This document shows positions 20,287 through 32,117 of a stretch of 64,000 nt of DNA, piece after piece; positions within the stretch are counted from its first letter, which is position 1, and each line of letters opens with the position of its first letter. This DNA is from Puniceicoccaceae bacterium (lineage in GTDB: Bacteria > Verrucomicrobiota > Verrucomicrobiia > Opitutales > Coraliomargaritaceae). A program made the position numbers and the translations under genes. The stretch spans positions 1 through 64,000 of the forward strand of contig QOOZ01000036.1 in NCBI GenBank assembly GCA_003331195.1, in the 5' to 3' direction. The notes beneath the pieces are model-generated. The model made no database searches. It was not told the origin of the DNA and worked only from the letters and a program-made list of their open reading frames with translations.

Positions 20287-20707
20287 CCCCGCTCTCTACT
20301 CCATCCAAGCCGAGTGACCAGATATCAAAGCTTCGGTTGCCGCTGATATTACGAGCGCCCGGAAAGCGGTATTGATAAGGATTTCCCCAAGGATCGATCG
20401 GTGCTTCTTTGATATATGGGCCTCCCCAGCGAGTTTCTTTGCCGGCAGGTGCTTTTAGAAGTGCATCTAGGCCTTGTTCAGTAGTGGGAAAATTGCCTAC
20501 ATCCAAGCGGTATCGGGTCAATGCCAGTTCGGAATTACTGGTCACAAAAAGTCGAGCGGCTTCTTCTTGGTTTTCGCCAAAAATACCCGTTAGTTGGTTG
20601 AGAGCGACGCTCGCAAGCAATGCAACCAAAGCAATGGCAATCAGGATTTCGAGTAAGCTGAAACCACCCTTGCGATCTGCGGTATTGAATTGTCTTGAAT
20701 GCTTCAT
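20258..20707 (-). CDS. gspG: Major pseudopilin GspG
   Basis: At 149 residues it has the normal size for the main subunit of the type II pseudopilus. The prepilin site is Lys-Gly-Gly before [10 protein letters not shown] (about 13-24). Asn-Phe-Pro-Thr-Thr-Glu-Gln-Gly-Leu is the classic GspG segment. The C-terminal Asp-Ile-Trp-Ser-Leu-Gly-Leu-Asp-Gly fits the calcium-binding loop. It is the first gene of the operon, with a 286-bp upstream gap. Confidence 0.95.
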   Translation of the reverse strand: MKHSRQFNTADRKGGFSLLEILIAIALVALLASVALNQLTGIFGENQEEAARLFVTSNSELALTRYRLDVGNFPTTEQGLDALLKAPAGKETRWGGPYIKEAPIDPWGNPYQYRFPGARNISGNRSFDIWSLGLDGVESGDDIGNWTSQ

Positions 20708-20799
20708 AGGTCGGGACTCTCGGGTTGTTCACTAATTAGACGATACAATGTGAACGTTCTAAATTAGTGGCGTCTTCGTTGGGGGATAATGGATATATA

Positions 20800-20817
20800 C
20801 TAAGGTTTCTGTGTTGG
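20800..20817 (-). promoter_or_regulatory. Shared upstream motif, copy B (gsp operon)
   Basis: On the minus strand this reads CCAACACAGAAACCTTAG, about 93 bp upstream of the gspG ATG. It differs at one of 18 bases from copy A at 1282-1299. The rest of the 20708-20993 gap holds no gene, and I see no clear -35/-10 pair. A common control element for pilin-type genes is an inference. Confidence 0.35.
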
Positions 20818-20993
20818 CTACTGTCGAGGGTTTTTACCGTGTTTTTGGTTTTATGAAGCGACTGCAGGTCACAGCATAAAGTCTGAAGTCCTTACAGAGC
20901 TAGAGGGCTTAGGTTTGGGGTATGAGTGCTTGCATCAAGGATGCCAAGCCTTCTTTGAGTTGGACGAGATAGGTCTTAAACTGGTATGCTTAA

Positions 20994-21434
20994 TCAGAGG
21001 GACTCCAATCTAATCTGGTGACTCTGATCTTCCTTAATCGTTAAGAATAAACGCCAAGCATCTTGAGGAAGCGCGTCTGGTATACGCTCTGGCCACTCCA
21101 CAGCAAAGCACCAAGGAGGCTGCAAAAAGTCTTCGATCATGAGGGCGTCAAGATCGGCGCCTGAGCCTAGGCGATAAGCGTCTAGGTGGATGAGCTGTCG
21201 GTCGCCCTTGTAGATCTTATAGAGGTTGAAGGTCGGACTGGTGATAGCTTCTTGAATGCCCCACGCGCGGGCGAGCCCTCGAACAAATGTGGTCTTACCT
21301 GCGCCAAGATTGCCGTGCAATGCGAGTACGGTGTCGACTGGCAAAATCGCTCCTATCCTTGCTGCGAGCTCCTCAGTCTCAGCGGCACTTCTCGAACAGA
21401 TGCCGGCTATTAGTTTTTTTTCTAGCTCACTCAT
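20994..21434 (-). CDS. tsaE: TsaE, tRNA t6A-modification ATPase
   Basis: The 146-residue P-loop ATPase of the TsaB-TsaD-TsaE complex makes N6-threonylcarbamoyl-adenosine at position 37 of ANN-decoding tRNAs. Walker A is Gly-Asn-Leu-Gly-Ala-Gly-Lys-Thr-Thr. Thr-Ser-Pro-Thr-Phe-Asn-Leu and His-Leu-Asp-Ala-Tyr-Arg-Leu are family signatures, and Glu-Trp-Pro-Glu-Arg ends the core. The ATG overlaps the thiL stop by 4 bp, so the two form one unit. Confidence 0.95.
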   Translation of the reverse strand: MSELEKKLIAGICSRSAAETEELAARIGAILPVDTVLALHGNLGAGKTTFVRGLARAWGIQEAITSPTFNLYKIYKGDRQLIHLDAYRLGSGADLDALMIEDFLQPPWCFAVEWPERIPDALPQDAWRLFLTIKEDQSHQIRLESL

Positions 21435-22405
21435 TGGTCGATCAAATGTTCAAAACCTTTGATCCACGGCAAGGCTTCTTGGGTTTTAGAGTCTATGTAG
21501 GGGACTTTACTTTGGCTCTCTCTTAGTTGTCCAATCTGGCTGAGTGGAGTGTCTGGAAATTTTTGCCGCCATTGCCTTTCAAAGACCTCTAGCTGGGTGT
21601 CTTTTTTTACAGCGAGGAGTAGCTCATAGTCTTCTCCGTCGCAAAAGGCATGCTCCATTGCGGATCGACCGCTCGCTTTGGCGCATTGGTAGGCTGCATC
21701 CGAGAGAGGGATTTTACTCAGTTCAAGATAGGCTGCGCATTCGTCGGGGATGAGTTCACCTAGATCTTTGGCGAGGCCGTCAGTTATGTCCATCAGCGCG
21801 CTGCATGCCATCGACTGGGCCAACCATTGGCCTTCGTTTAATCTTGGTTCAAAATCATGGTGTTTTTTTAAAAGGCTACCCCCGAGTGTGCCGGTGACGT
21901 AGAGAGCATCGCCATCTTGTGCTCCCTTGCGAAGTAAGGGAGGGTTATCCAAATAGCCAGTCAGGCTGAGAACTGCGGTAAACTGTCCATTGGGTAAAGT
22001 GCTTATGTCGCCTCCGACGATGGGCAGTTCGTATTTCTGGCAAGCGTGGTAGATGCCTTCAAAAAAGGCTGCTAACCAATCGGTGCGGAGATCGCTACCG
22101 CAAAGCAGGTTGAGTAATGCCTCGCCTGGGCGTCCGCCCATCGCCGCGATGTCGCTAAGGTTGCGCTTGATTAGTTTGGTAGCCGCGTCGTGGGCGGAGA
22201 TGCTACCATCAAAATGCTGGCCATAGCTTAGGCTATCGGTCGTCAAAATTTGCTTCAGACCTTTTGGCCGATCGACCACCGCGCAGTCATCGCCCATCCC
22301 TTGTGGGCTATTAGGCGAGGCGGCATCTAGCCAGTGACGGATCTGAGCGATCAGCGCGACTTCGCCAAGTCCGCGAATACTCTCGTCTGCGTTTTTGGTG
22401 AACAT
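21431..22405 (-). CDS. thiL: Thiamine-monophosphate kinase
   Basis: The 324-residue enzyme phosphorylates thiamine monophosphate to the active diphosphate, the last step of vitamin B1 synthesis. Motifs seen are Gly-Asp-Asp-Cys-Ala-Val near the N-terminus, Asn-Leu-Ser-Asp-Ile-Ala-Ala-Met-Gly, Gly-Gly-Asp-Ile-Ser, Met-Asp-Ile-Thr-Asp-Gly-Leu, and Asp-Gly-Glu-Asp-Tyr-Glu-Leu. All metal- and nucleotide-binding positions are kept. It overlaps tsaE by 4 bp. Confidence 0.95.
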   Translation of the reverse strand: MFTKNADESIRGLGEVALIAQIRHWLDAASPNSPQGMGDDCAVVDRPKGLKQILTTDSLSYGQHFDGSISAHDAATKLIKRNLSDIAAMGGRPGEALLNLLCGSDLRTDWLAAFFEGIYHACQKYELPIVGGDISTLPNGQFTAVLSLTGYLDNPPLLRKGAQDGDALYVTGTLGGSLLKKHHDFEPRLNEGQWLAQSMACSALMDITDGLAKDLGELIPDECAAYLELSKIPLSDAAYQCAKASGRSAMEHAFCDGEDYELLLAVKKDTQLEVFERQWRQKFPDTPLSQIGQLRESQSKVPYIDSKTQEALPWIKGFEHLIDQ

Positions 22406-22556
22406 TTAATGTTAGGAGCTTGAAAATCTACCAACTTGCCTCGTCGAAACGGCTTAGCATTACTGATACGGGTGGAAGTGAATTATATTTAATAAGAGAT
22501 AGCGCGAGTGGCTTAATATAGTATAGGCGTTTGTAATTCTTAATCAATAATACTGA

Positions 22557-23351
22557 CTAAGCGATAGGAGCCAATTCCAAGAGAACGGGGCAATGATCTG
22601 AACCCTCAATTTGGTCGAGGATATCGGCTTGAGCAATACGGTCTTTTATCCCTTCAGAGACGCAGAAATAGTCGATGCGCCAGCCGATATTACGCTTTCG
22701 TGCGGCGGCACGGTAGGACCACCAAGTATAGCGATCGGTGGTATCGGGGTAGAGGTGGCGAAAGCTGTCGACAAAGCCGGCCTCGACGATGGCGCTGAAA
22801 CGGGCTCGCTCTTCATCAGTAAAGCCCGCGTTCTTCCGATTCGTCTTTGGGTTGGCGAGATCGATTTCGGTGTGGGCGACGTTGAGGTCACCGCAAAAGA
22901 CTACAGGTTTTATTTTCTCTAAGCCTTTGACGTAAGCAAGGAAATCGACATCCCATTCTTTTGTGCGATAGTCGAGGCGGCGAGGACGCTTGTTTTCGTC
23001 ATGGTTCTGCGAGTTAGGCGTATATACGGTGACGAGGAAGTAGTCGGCAAACTCCGCTGTAATGACGCGACCTTCCTTGTCGTGCTTTTCGATGCCAAGC
23101 CCCTTGCGGATACTGAGCGGTTCGGTTTTGCTTAAAATGGCGGTGCTAGAGTATCCTTTTTTCTCAGCGCAGTTCCAATAAACATAGGGGTAATCATCGA
23201 AGCTATAGTCCCCGACGAGATCGGTCGAAATTTTAGTCTCTTGCAGGCAAAGCACGTGCGGAGATTCGCTATCAATAAAATCGAGTAATCCCTTTTTAAG
23301 AGCGGCGCGGATGCCGTTTACATTCCATGAAATTAGTTTGATCGACGTCAT
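22557..23351 (-). CDS. xth: Exodeoxyribonuclease III (AP endonuclease)
   Basis: The 264-residue Exo III-family enzyme cuts DNA at abasic sites in base-excision repair. Ser-Trp-Asn-Val-Asn-Gly-Ile-Arg-Ala at the N-terminus, Leu-Gln-Glu-Thr-Lys (catalytic Glu), Gly-Asp-Leu-Asn-Val-Ala, Trp-Trp-Ser-Tyr-Arg and the C-terminal Gly-Ser-Asp-His-Cys-Pro-Val are all present. The ATG at 23351 places the first beta strand at the N-terminus. An upstream in-frame extension to 23393 adds residues not typical of the family. It stands alone on the minus strand. Confidence 0.95.
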   Translation of the reverse strand: MTSIKLISWNVNGIRAALKKGLLDFIDSESPHVLCLQETKISTDLVGDYSFDDYPYVYWNCAEKKGYSSTAILSKTEPLSIRKGLGIEKHDKEGRVITAEFADYFLVTVYTPNSQNHDENKRPRRLDYRTKEWDVDFLAYVKGLEKIKPVVFCGDLNVAHTEIDLANPKTNRKNAGFTDEERARFSAIVEAGFVDSFRHLYPDTTDRYTWWSYRAAARKRNIGWRIDYFCVSEGIKDRIAQADILDQIEGSDHCPVLLELAPIA

Positions 23352-23529
23352 AGTGCATAGCTTCTGTCGACTCGCCTTCGAGCGCAAACTCAATTAAAAT
23401 TTTCTCAATGGATTGAGCGTCTTAAAAATTACGCCGTAGTCCTTAATTCTAAAGCTAGCCTTAGCAACGATGATGCTCGACCTGGCTGGCATTCCATGTG
23501 TATCTCGGCACGGGTTTTAGACTGTGTGC

Positions 23530-24600
23530 TTATTTGTAAAAGCCGCCGCCAAGCAGTTGTTCGCCGTCGTAAAGAGCGAGAATCTGTCCGGGGGAGAGCG
23601 CACGTTGCGGTTTGTCGAAAGTTACCTTTGCACGATTGTCGTCGATCGGCATGTAAGTAATTTTTTGTGAAGGATCGCGGTAGCGTGGCTTAGCCAACAA
23701 GCGGCAGGACTTGCTCACGGGACGATTGAGAAAGCTCAAGCCATAGACTTCGACTTCTGAGGTAAAGAGTCCCGGAGAGTCGATTTGATCAAACGCGACG
23801 ATGAGTTCGTTTCGCTCCATGTCTAGGCCAGTCACCACGTAGAACTCGTTATCCGTATTCGATGGCACGCCGATGCCGCGTCGTTGCCCAGTGGTGTAGC
23901 GATGTAGGCCGCGATGTTGACCAAGCACTTCGCCTTCTGGGTTCACGATGTTACCTGGCTTGTCTTCAATGTAGTGCTCTAAAAAACGGCTGATATTCAT
24001 GTCGCCAAGGAAGCAGATACCTTGGCTGTCTTTTTTCGTAGCGTTGGGTAAGTTTTGCTCCAGCGCGATCGCACGCACACGGTGCTTTTTGAGTTCGCCT
24101 AAAGGAAAGAGCGCATTCCGGATTTGTGCTTGGCGTAGTAGAGCGAGGAAGTAGGTCTGGTCCTTGTTTTTGTCGAGACCTTCAAGTAGGTCTTGGCTGC
24201 CATCGTTTTTGGTCAGCTTACGCACGTAGTGCCCTGTCGCTATCCCGTCGAAGCCCGCTTCGAGCGCGTAGTCTAGAAAGGTACCGAACTTCATCTCGCG
24301 GTTACACATGATATCTGGGTTGGGCGTGATACCGCGTTGGTAGCCGTCGACCAAGTAGTTGACCACGTGCTCTCGGTATTCGTTGACCAGATTGACAATC
24401 TCGTAGTCAATTCCGAGATGCGTGGCCACCGCGCGGGAGTCTTCGATATCCTGTTGCGCAGGGCAATCGGCTAGCGGCATTTCCTCATTCATCCATGTCC
24501 TAATATAGGCGCCCGAGATTTCGTAACCTTGCTCTTTAAGGAGCCAAGCCGCCACGGCGCTGTCGACACCGCCCGAGAGCGCTACAAGGATTTTCTTCAT
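23530..24600 (-). CDS. mnmA: tRNA-specific 2-thiouridylase MnmA
   Basis: The 356-residue enzyme adds sulfur to wobble uridine 34 of Lys, Glu and Gln tRNAs. The PP-loop Ser-Gly-Gly-Val-Asp-Ser-Ala lies at about 9-15. Pro-Asn-Pro-Asp-Ile-Met-Cys-Asn carries the first catalytic cysteine, followed by Ala-Thr-Gly-His-Tyr and Asp-Gln-Thr-Tyr-Phe-Leu. Gly-Ile-Cys-Phe-Leu-Gly carries the second cysteine. The C-terminal beta-barrel ends in Gly-Gly-Gly-Phe-Tyr-Lys. The ATG at 24600 starts [11 protein letters not shown]; earlier codons are unlikely. It is divergent from the GH13 gene. Confidence 0.96.
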   Translation of the reverse strand: MKKILVALSGGVDSAVAAWLLKEQGYEISGAYIRTWMNEEMPLADCPAQQDIEDSRAVATHLGIDYEIVNLVNEYREHVVNYLVDGYQRGITPNPDIMCNREMKFGTFLDYALEAGFDGIATGHYVRKLTKNDGSQDLLEGLDKNKDQTYFLALLRQAQIRNALFPLGELKKHRVRAIALEQNLPNATKKDSQGICFLGDMNISRFLEHYIEDKPGNIVNPEGEVLGQHRGLHRYTTGQRRGIGVPSNTDNEFYVVTGLDMERNELIVAFDQIDSPGLFTSEVEVYGLSFLNRPVSKSCRLLAKPRYRDPSQKITYMPIDDNRAKVTFDKPQRALSPGQILALYDGEQLLGGGFYK

Positions 24601-24720
24601 CTGCCGTAGAGTAAGTCGTCGCCGCAACTGGCGTCAACTATCTGAAGGCTTTGATTTTTCGAGATTCTCCGGAATGGGTATTGCGCTTGCTAGGCACTCC
24701 CGCAAAAAAGAAATCACAGC

Positions 24721-27150
24721 ATGGCTAAGGAAACGGAACAAATCGCACACGCATTTTGGGAATCAAGGGACACGGGCTTGATCTTTCTCTCTTCGAATTG
24801 GTGTAGCACGACGGCCTTGCCGCCCCTTTTACTCGGTCCTGGAGGGCAGGCATTTTCAAGATTAGAGCGCTTGTCACCAGAGGAGAGCGGAAGTTTTTGT
24901 CGTTACTACCGACGTAATAATAGTTGGGTTTTTGCCGTCCACTCGAGCCGCCATCCACAACTTTTGGACCGCCAAGTCCGCGTTTTCCTAGGTAGTGACA
25001 TTAGCAATTGGGAAAAAGCCGTTGGGCAACCACAGTGGGAGCTCAAGCCGACCTCCTATGATCCCGAGACGACTTACGAGTTGCACGTGCCGCTCGAGTT
25101 AATCCCAGATGGTAAGCAATTCGCCTTCAAGTTCGTCACCGACAAGGGAGAATGGCTCGATGTGCCGGATAGTGCGCTTAACCTTGCCAATCGTGAAGGC
25201 GCTTTGAATTTTCAGTTCAATCCAGAGCAAACTGGCACGCACATCTTCCGTTTCTATACACCGCACGGCTACGAGCCGGTCGGCAACGAGAAGATCATCT
25301 GGCGTGATACCGAGATCATAGAAGTCCATGAATTGCCTCATACGCAGTTTCTCACTATGGCGAAAACAGATCTCGACCTTGGTGCCATTGTAGAGGGAGA
25401 CATTACGACTTTCCGCCTCTTCGCGCCACGTGCGACTTCGGTTGAAGTATGCTACGGTCAAAACTTTGATGGCAGTGATGCCGTGACCAGATCTATGGCT
25501 TGTATCGATGGACGCACATGGGAGCTGATCATTGATCAAAATCTTGACAACTATTACTATTCTTATCGCGTTGGCGGTTTAAACATCGAGGGCACTTCGC
25601 ATTTTGATGATTCGTTTCCGATTCTGGATCCCTACGCCAAGGCCTGTGTCAGTTCCCGTGGCCCTGGTATCGTGGTCGCTCCCGAACGTCTGGCCAAAGT
25701 TGAGCAAGCCTTCATCCCACCGGCTTGGCACGATCTCGTCATTCTCGAAGCCCACGTACGCGATCTGATCGCCCACGCGCCAATTGCTCTAAGTACTCAA
25801 GAACGTTCAGGCTATGCGGGCTTACGCAAATGGCTCAAAGCAGAAGGCTCCTATTTGAAAGAGATCGGTGTCAACGCGGTTGAATTGCAGCCAATTCAAG
25901 AGTTTGATAATGAAAAACCTGAGGACTACCACTGGGGCTATATGACGGTGAACTACTTTTCGCCCGAGAGTAGCTACGCTGCGGAGCCGGAGAAGGCTTC
26001 TCAGATCGAAGAATTTCGCGCCTTGGTTAAAGACTTCCACGAGCAAGATATGGCCGTGATCATCGACGTGGTCTACAATCACGTAGGGGAGCCCAATCAC
26101 CTGTTATTTATAGATAAATATTATTACTTCCACCTCAATAATGGTAATGATCTGATGAATTGGAGCGGCTGCGGCAATGATCTCCGCTGCGACACGCCAA
26201 TTGGGCGTCGCCTGATCATCGATAGCTTGAGGCATCTCGTCGAAACATACGATGTGGATGGTTTCCGTTTTGATCTTGCTGAGCTGATTGGTATCGAGGT
26301 TCTGCGGGATATCGAAGAGGAACTTAAGGATATAAAACCCTCGATTATTCTTATTGCAGAGCCTTGGAGCTTTCGTGGGCATATTCAAGAAGAGCTTAAA
26401 GAGACCGGTTTTGCTTCGTGGAACGACGGCTACCGAGAGTGCATTGCCAAGTATGTTAAAGGCGAGGGTAATCAGGAGATTCTACGACATTTCGTATCTG
26501 GCTCTCCTGGCACGACGCGCTTCGCTGCGCAGACTATTAATTACACTGAGTCGCATGATGATCATTGTTGGCTCGACCGTATCACCGAGCGACCTAAAGG
26601 GGATGGCTCTGACCCCACATTATTGGACCGCCGTCGTACGCACTTAATGGCATCACTTCTCTTCGCTTCGCTCGGTGTGCCGATGCTTGCGCAGGGGCAG
26701 GACTTTTTGCGTTCAAAGCGTGGTATTGAAAACACCTATCAGCATGGCGACATTAATGCACTCGATTATAATCGCCGTTATGCCTATTCAGGTACGCATG
26801 GCTACTTTCGCGACTGGATACACTTCCGCCGTTCGGATTTGGGGAAAGCCCTCCGCTTCGACGGTGCCCAGAGGGAGAGCTATATGCAGTTTTACTTCGC
26901 CGAAGGTTCGAGTGCGGCGGTCGTAATTTTCAATGCTGACAAATCCGTCGACGCGCCCCAGCTTATTTATGCGATTAACCCGCATCTAGAATATGCCGAC
27001 ATCGACTGCGAGGATCTACAGCCAGAAAAGCTAAAACAAATCGCCGACCAAGAACGTTTTTGCCTGGATGGTATCGGCTCAGCTCGTATCCCAATTACGG
27101 ATACAAAAATTCACTTGCCGCCATTGAGTTGTGGCTTGTGGGTAGAGTAG
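24721..27150 (+). CDS. GH13 alpha-amylase-family enzyme, debranching (pullulanase-like) type
   Basis: The 809-residue protein acts on alpha-glucans. About 220 N-terminal residues form beta-sandwich-like modules I cannot name, followed by a CBM48-like domain (about 222-310). The GH13 barrel has region I Asp-Val-Val-Tyr-Asn-His (near 448), region II Gly-Phe-Arg-Phe-Asp-Leu (nucleophile Asp near 517), region III Ala-Glu-Pro-Trp (acid Glu near 546) and region IV Glu-Ser-His-Asp-Asp (near 611). The patterns are closest to type I pullulanases and related debranching enzymes. No signal peptide is seen, so a cytoplasmic glycogen or storage-glucan role is likely. The ATG at 24721 has no strong ribosome site. 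No glg genes are adjacent. Confidence 0.85.
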   Translation: MAKETEQIAHAFWESRDTGLIFLSSNWCSTTALPPLLLGPGGQAFSRLERLSPEESGSFCRYYRRNNSWVFAVHSSRHPQLLDRQVRVFLGSDISNWEKAVGQPQWELKPTSYDPETTYELHVPLELIPDGKQFAFKFVTDKGEWLDVPDSALNLANREGALNFQFNPEQTGTHIFRFYTPHGYEPVGNEKIIWRDTEIIEVHELPHTQFLTMAKTDLDLGAIVEGDITTFRLFAPRATSVEVCYGQNFDGSDAVTRSMACIDGRTWELIIDQNLDNYYYSYRVGGLNIEGTSHFDDSFPILDPYAKACVSSRGPGIVVAPERLAKVEQAFIPPAWHDLVILEAHVRDLIAHAPIALSTQERSGYAGLRKWLKAEGSYLKEIGVNAVELQPIQEFDNEKPEDYHWGYMTVNYFSPESSYAAEPEKASQIEEFRALVKDFHEQDMAVIIDVVYNHVGEPNHLLFIDKYYYFHLNNGNDLMNWSGCGNDLRCDTPIGRRLIIDSLRHLVETYDVDGFRFDLAELIGIEVLRDIEEELKDIKPSIILIAEPWSFRGHIQEELKETGFASWNDGYRECIAKYVKGEGNQEILRHFVSGSPGTTRFAAQTINYTESHDDHCWLDRITERPKGDGSDPTLLDRRRTHLMASLLFASLGVPMLAQGQDFLRSKRGIENTYQHGDINALDYNRRYAYSGTHGYFRDWIHFRRSDLGKALRFDGAQRESYMQFYFAEGSSAAVVIFNADKSVDAPQLIYAINPHLEYADIDCEDLQPEKLKQIADQERFCLDGIGSARIPITDTKIHLPPLSCGLWVE

Positions 27151-27195
27151 GTTTACTAATGAGGGAATAGGAAACTAGCTAGGACCCGCGTTCGC

Positions 27196-28299
27196 CTAGT
27201 GCGCAAACTCGTATTGCTTAGAAGCTTTGCTAGTCACTTCTACCCACTCATCCCAAGTTATTTTGAGCGATGCGCGGAGTGATTTGACCTCTTTTTGTAA
27301 CTGCTTTTTCTGGTCAGCGCTGGCTTGTTTGAGCTCGCGGAGTTTTGCCATTAGGACGGCTGACTTTTCTTCGAATGCGAAGGAGATTTCTTCGAGTTTA
27401 ACTTTAAGCTCGGCGGCGCGTTCGTCCATATCGTGGCTGATGTGCTCTAAGATCATTTTCTTATCTTTTGAGACGAGCGATTTCAGGACAGTGACCTCGT
27501 TGATCACACGCAAGCCTTTCACTAACCCGAGTTTTGCAGCCGTCCAGATAGCCCATTTGGTCGGATCAAAGTGATACCAGCGAATGCCGTTACGGTAGTC
27601 GGCGGCGAAGGCGTGGTGGTAATTGTGGTAACCTTCACCAAAGGTAAGCATAGCCATAATTGCGTTGTCGACCGCGCTGAGTTCGCGGGCGTAGGTTTTC
27701 GCTCCTACAGTATGGCAAAGAGAGTTAATGAACCATGTGCAGTGGTGAATCATCGCCATGCGCATAAGAAAGCCCATGTAGAAAGAAGCTAGGGCGCTAC
27801 CAGTCAGCGCCCAACCAAGAAAAAATACGCCAACGTTAACGGCGAGTAGAAATTTACCATAGTGTTTGTCCTGCATTACCACGCGAGGATTCTTCATCAA
27901 GTCTGCTACTAGACTTTGATCGAAGTCGCGCTTGTAATCGAACAGCCAGAGAATGTGAGCATACCAAAAGCCCTTTTTGATGGAGTAGGGATCTTTCTCT
28001 GTGTCACAATGGTTGTGATGAATTCGGTGATCGTGCGACCATTTGAGCGCCGACATCTCAAAGGCGAGCGCTGAGCTGAGTAGCACGCACCACTCAAAAA
28101 ATGGATTGGCTGAATAGGCCTTGTGGGCATAAAGGCGGTGGTAGCCCACCGTGATCGACATGCCTCCTAGGATATAGGTGACGAGAAAGAATACGACCGC
28201 TGTCCAAGAAAATACATTAATGAATGCGGGTAGTAGCGCCACCAACGCAATATGGTAAGCGAGAACGAAAGCGAACATATCCCAATTTTTGATTTTCAT
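27196..28299 (-). CDS. Fatty-acid desaturase (delta-9 acyl-CoA type) with coiled-coil tail
   Basis: The 367-residue integral membrane di-iron desaturase has the three histidine boxes His-Arg-Leu-Tyr-Ala-His, His-Asp-His-Arg-Ile-His-His and His-Asn-Tyr-His-His, plus four or more hydrophobic segments, as in stearoyl-CoA desaturases. After the catalytic part (about 1-260), roughly 100 residues are highly charged and helical (Glu-Arg-Ala-Ala-Glu-Leu-Lys-Val-Lys-Leu-Glu-Glu), predicting a coiled coil not usual for the family. The ATG at 28299 is preferred over an in-frame TTG at 28311. It likely introduces unsaturation into membrane lipid chains. Convergent with the GH13 gene. Confidence 0.9.
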   Translation of the reverse strand: MKIKNWDMFAFVLAYHIALVALLPAFINVFSWTAVVFFLVTYILGGMSITVGYHRLYAHKAYSANPFFEWCVLLSSALAFEMSALKWSHDHRIHHNHCDTEKDPYSIKKGFWYAHILWLFDYKRDFDQSLVADLMKNPRVVMQDKHYGKFLLAVNVGVFFLGWALTGSALASFYMGFLMRMAMIHHCTWFINSLCHTVGAKTYARELSAVDNAIMAMLTFGEGYHNYHHAFAADYRNGIRWYHFDPTKWAIWTAAKLGLVKGLRVINEVTVLKSLVSKDKKMILEHISHDMDERAAELKVKLEEISFAFEEKSAVLMAKLRELKQASADQKKQLQKEVKSLRASLKITWDEWVEVTSKASKQYEFAH

Positions 28300-29682
<1,383 letters not shown>

Positions 29683-29715
29683 TCTGGATCTCTTGGTAGC
29701 AACTGATTGATTTTC

Positions 29716-29766
29716 AAGCCGCCGCGTTAGGTATCCCAACGGATTCTTGATCGCGACGGCTTTTTC
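29716..29766 (+). terminator. Terminator-like hairpin between gap and pgk
   Basis: AAGCCGCCGCG and CGCGACGGCTT pair with one mismatch around a long loop of about 25 bases, followed by five T. It may attenuate rather than stop read-through into pgk; the long loop makes it weaker than a standard terminator. Confidence 0.5.
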
Positions 29767-29928
29767 ATTCTTCTCAACACTTTCCTGACTTCAACTTGTC
29801 GAAGGTAGCGACGCGAAGAAAAACCTCTAAAGTTCGAGAGTTTAGTAAGAGCAAGCCCCGTTTAGGGTCTTAAGCCAGCAAAATATCTCCATCCCTAATG
29901 CGTCATTATCCATTTTCCATTAAACACC

Positions 29929-31122
29929 ATGGCCACTAAAACCATCAAAGACGTTAATCTCTCTGGTAGGCGAGTCTTCGTTCGCTGCGATTTCAATGTG
30001 CCTCTCAAAGACGGCATTATTAACGACGACTCCCGTATCGTTGCTGCGCTGCCGACGATTAAGTTACTTGTTGAGAAGGGTGCTAGAGTAATTCTCGCAT
30101 CCCATCTTGGACGACCCAAGGGCGAGAAGAATGCCAAATATACCCTAGCGCCTGTCGCTGAAGAATTGGCGAAGCAACTCGACCAGCCCATTACCTTTGT
30201 TGAAGACTGCATTGGCGAAGAAGTTGAAGCCAAAGTGGCTAAAATGGGTGAAGGCGAAGTCCTTCTCCTAGAAAACGTGCGCTTCTACGCTGGTGAAGAA
30301 AAGAACGATCCCGAGTTTGCAGCTGCACTGGCCAAGCTAGCCGATGCTTTCGTCAACGATGCCTTCGGCACCGCGCACCGCGCCCACGCCTCGACAGCAG
30401 GCGTTGCCAAGCTCCTCTCACCATGCGTCTGTGGTCTCTTGATCGAAAAGGAACTTGCTTATCTAGGTGACAAGACTGCGAACCCAGAGCGTCCGCTTAC
30501 TGTGATTCTTGGTGGTGCAAAGGTCTCAGATAAGATCAAGGTCATCGATGTGCTTCTCGAAAAGGCTGACACCATCATCATTGGTGGTGCCATGGCTTAT
30601 ACTTTCGCATTGGCCGAAGGCCGCACTGTCGGGGAATCACTTAGCGAGCCCGATTTTATCGAAACAGCCCAATCCGCTTTAGCCAAGGCTAAGGAGAAGG
30701 GTGTCAAGTTCCTCCTTCCGCTCGATAACCTCGGTGTAAAAGACCTCGACTTTGGTGCTGGCACCGTCGGTGAGAGCAAGTTCTTTGAAGGCAATATCGA
30801 GGACGGCTGGGAGGGTGTCGACATCGGCCCCAAGAGCATCGAGTTTTTTAGCAACGAAATCAAAAACGCCAAGACTGTCCTCTGGAACGGGCCCATGGGC
30901 ATTTTTGAAATCGACGCTTGTAACAAGGGAACTTTCGCAGTGGCCAAGACGATTGCCGAGTCTGAAGCTTGCTCAATTATTGGTGGTGGCGATTCCGTCA
31001 AAGCGATCAAGATGGCTGGCTACGGTGATCAAGTTACCTTCATGAGTACAGGCGGCGGCGCGTCCCTTGAATTCCTCGAAGGCAAAGAGCTACCTGGCGT
31101 TACTGCACTTGACCAAATCTAA
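29929..31122 (+). CDS. pgk: Phosphoglycerate kinase
   Basis: The 397-residue enzyme transfers phosphate from 1,3-bisphosphoglycerate to ADP. The N-domain has Arg-Cys-Asp-Phe-Asn-Val-Pro and Ser-His-Leu-Gly-Arg-Pro. The hinge and nucleotide domain have Gly-Gly-Ala-Lys-Val-Ser-Asp-Lys, Trp-Asn-Gly-Pro-Met-Gly, and the C-terminal Gly-Gly-Gly-Asp-Ser and Ser-Thr-Gly-Gly-Gly-Ala. The length is standard. It is 40 bp upstream of tpiA and probably co-transcribed with it. Confidence 0.97.
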   Translation: MATKTIKDVNLSGRRVFVRCDFNVPLKDGIINDDSRIVAALPTIKLLVEKGARVILASHLGRPKGEKNAKYTLAPVAEELAKQLDQPITFVEDCIGEEVEAKVAKMGEGEVLLLENVRFYAGEEKNDPEFAAALAKLADAFVNDAFGTAHRAHASTAGVAKLLSPCVCGLLIEKELAYLGDKTANPERPLTVILGGAKVSDKIKVIDVLLEKADTIIIGGAMAYTFALAEGRTVGESLSEPDFIETAQSALAKAKEKGVKFLLPLDNLGVKDLDFGAGTVGESKFFEGNIEDGWEGVDIGPKSIEFFSNEIKNAKTVLWNGPMGIFEIDACNKGTFAVAKTIAESEACSIIGGGDSVKAIKMAGYGDQVTFMSTGGGASLEFLEGKELPGVTALDQI

Positions 31123-31162
31123 GCATTAGGTATCATTTATAATCCATTCTACATCTAATATT

Positions 31163-31942
31163 ATGAGCCAATCAGCACGCAAATACCTCATCGCAGGGAA
31201 CTGGAAAATGAATTTAAACTCCGAAGAGGGTGCTTCACTCGCCAAGGATGTTGTCAGCCTAGTCGGCGCACAAACAGACGTCGCCGTCTGTGTCTGTCCG
31301 ACTTTTACGACTCTAGAATCCGTATCTAAAGTCGTGAGCGGTTCCAACGTCCAACTTGGAGCGCAAAATATGCACTTCGAAGTCTCCGGTGCCTACACTG
31401 GTGAGATATCTGCCGAAATGCTTCGCCACTTATTCACAAACTTCGTCATCCTTGGGCACTCTGAGCGCCGTGAATACTTCGGCGAGACCGACGCCATCGT
31501 TAATAAGAAGACCCTTGCTGCTCTTGACGCGAACCTCAAGCCGATCGTTTGCATTGGCGAGACACTCGACGAGCGTGAATCTGGTAAGGTCACCGAAGTG
31601 ATTAAAACACAGCTTGAAGGCGCCCTCATCGGTGTCACCGCCGAAGCTGCTGATGTTCTCGTCGTCGCCTACGAGCCCGTTTGGGCGATCGGCACGGGCA
31701 AGACAGCAACTCCTGAGATGGCTGAAGAAGTGCACGCAGAAATCCGCTGCCTCCTCACGGGGCTCATCGGGGCACAAGCTGCCGAAAAAGTCCGTATTCT
31801 CTATGGCGGCTCTATGAAGCCAGAAAACGCCGACGAATTACTCGCTCAAAAGAACATCGACGGCGGCCTCATTGGCGGTGCGGCTCTCAAAGCTAACTCT
31901 TTTGCCGCCCTCGTCGAGAGCGCTCAAAAACTAGCCAAGTAG
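31163..31942 (+). CDS. tpiA: Triosephosphate isomerase
   Basis: The 259-residue TIM barrel interconverts dihydroxyacetone phosphate and glyceraldehyde-3-phosphate. Gly-Asn-Trp-Lys-Met-Asn (catalytic Lys), Gly-His-Ser-Glu-Arg-Arg (catalytic His), Tyr-Glu-Pro-Val-Trp-Ala-Ile-Gly-Thr-Gly (catalytic Glu and mobile loop), and Tyr-Gly-Gly-Ser are all present. It follows pgk by 40 bp. The stop codon touches one arm of an inverted repeat at 31943. Confidence 0.97.
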   Translation: MSQSARKYLIAGNWKMNLNSEEGASLAKDVVSLVGAQTDVAVCVCPTFTTLESVSKVVSGSNVQLGAQNMHFEVSGAYTGEISAEMLRHLFTNFVILGHSERREYFGETDAIVNKKTLAALDANLKPIVCIGETLDERESGKVTEVIKTQLEGALIGVTAEAADVLVVAYEPVWAIGTGKTATPEMAEEVHAEIRCLLTGLIGAQAAEKVRILYGGSMKPENADELLAQKNIDGGLIGGAALKANSFAALVESAQKLAK

Positions 31943-32065
31943 GGTAAAATAATAACGAATCTAGGAACTTGTACTGGATCATTTTTTATGAGGCTTCGCG
32001 CTTCCGCAAGCCTGTCGAAATAGCATGATTAGCCGCGTGGCTGCACGGCGCTTGATTATTTTACC
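31943..32065. repeat. 123-bp element bounded by 11-bp perfect inverted repeats
   Basis: GGTAAAATAAT at 31943-31953 is repeated inverted as ATTATTTTACC at 32055-32065. The interior has further small hairpins (GGCTT with AAGCC; AGCC-GCGT-GGCT). No ORF is present and no target-site duplication is visible. It could be a miniature inverted-repeat element, or a long-range stem in the tpiA-to-deoA-like intergenic RNA. Confidence 0.35.
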
Positions 32066-32117
32066 ATATTTAAGGCTCGACATTTCGCACCTTAGTCCCC
32101 ATATATCAAAAGTTTAC

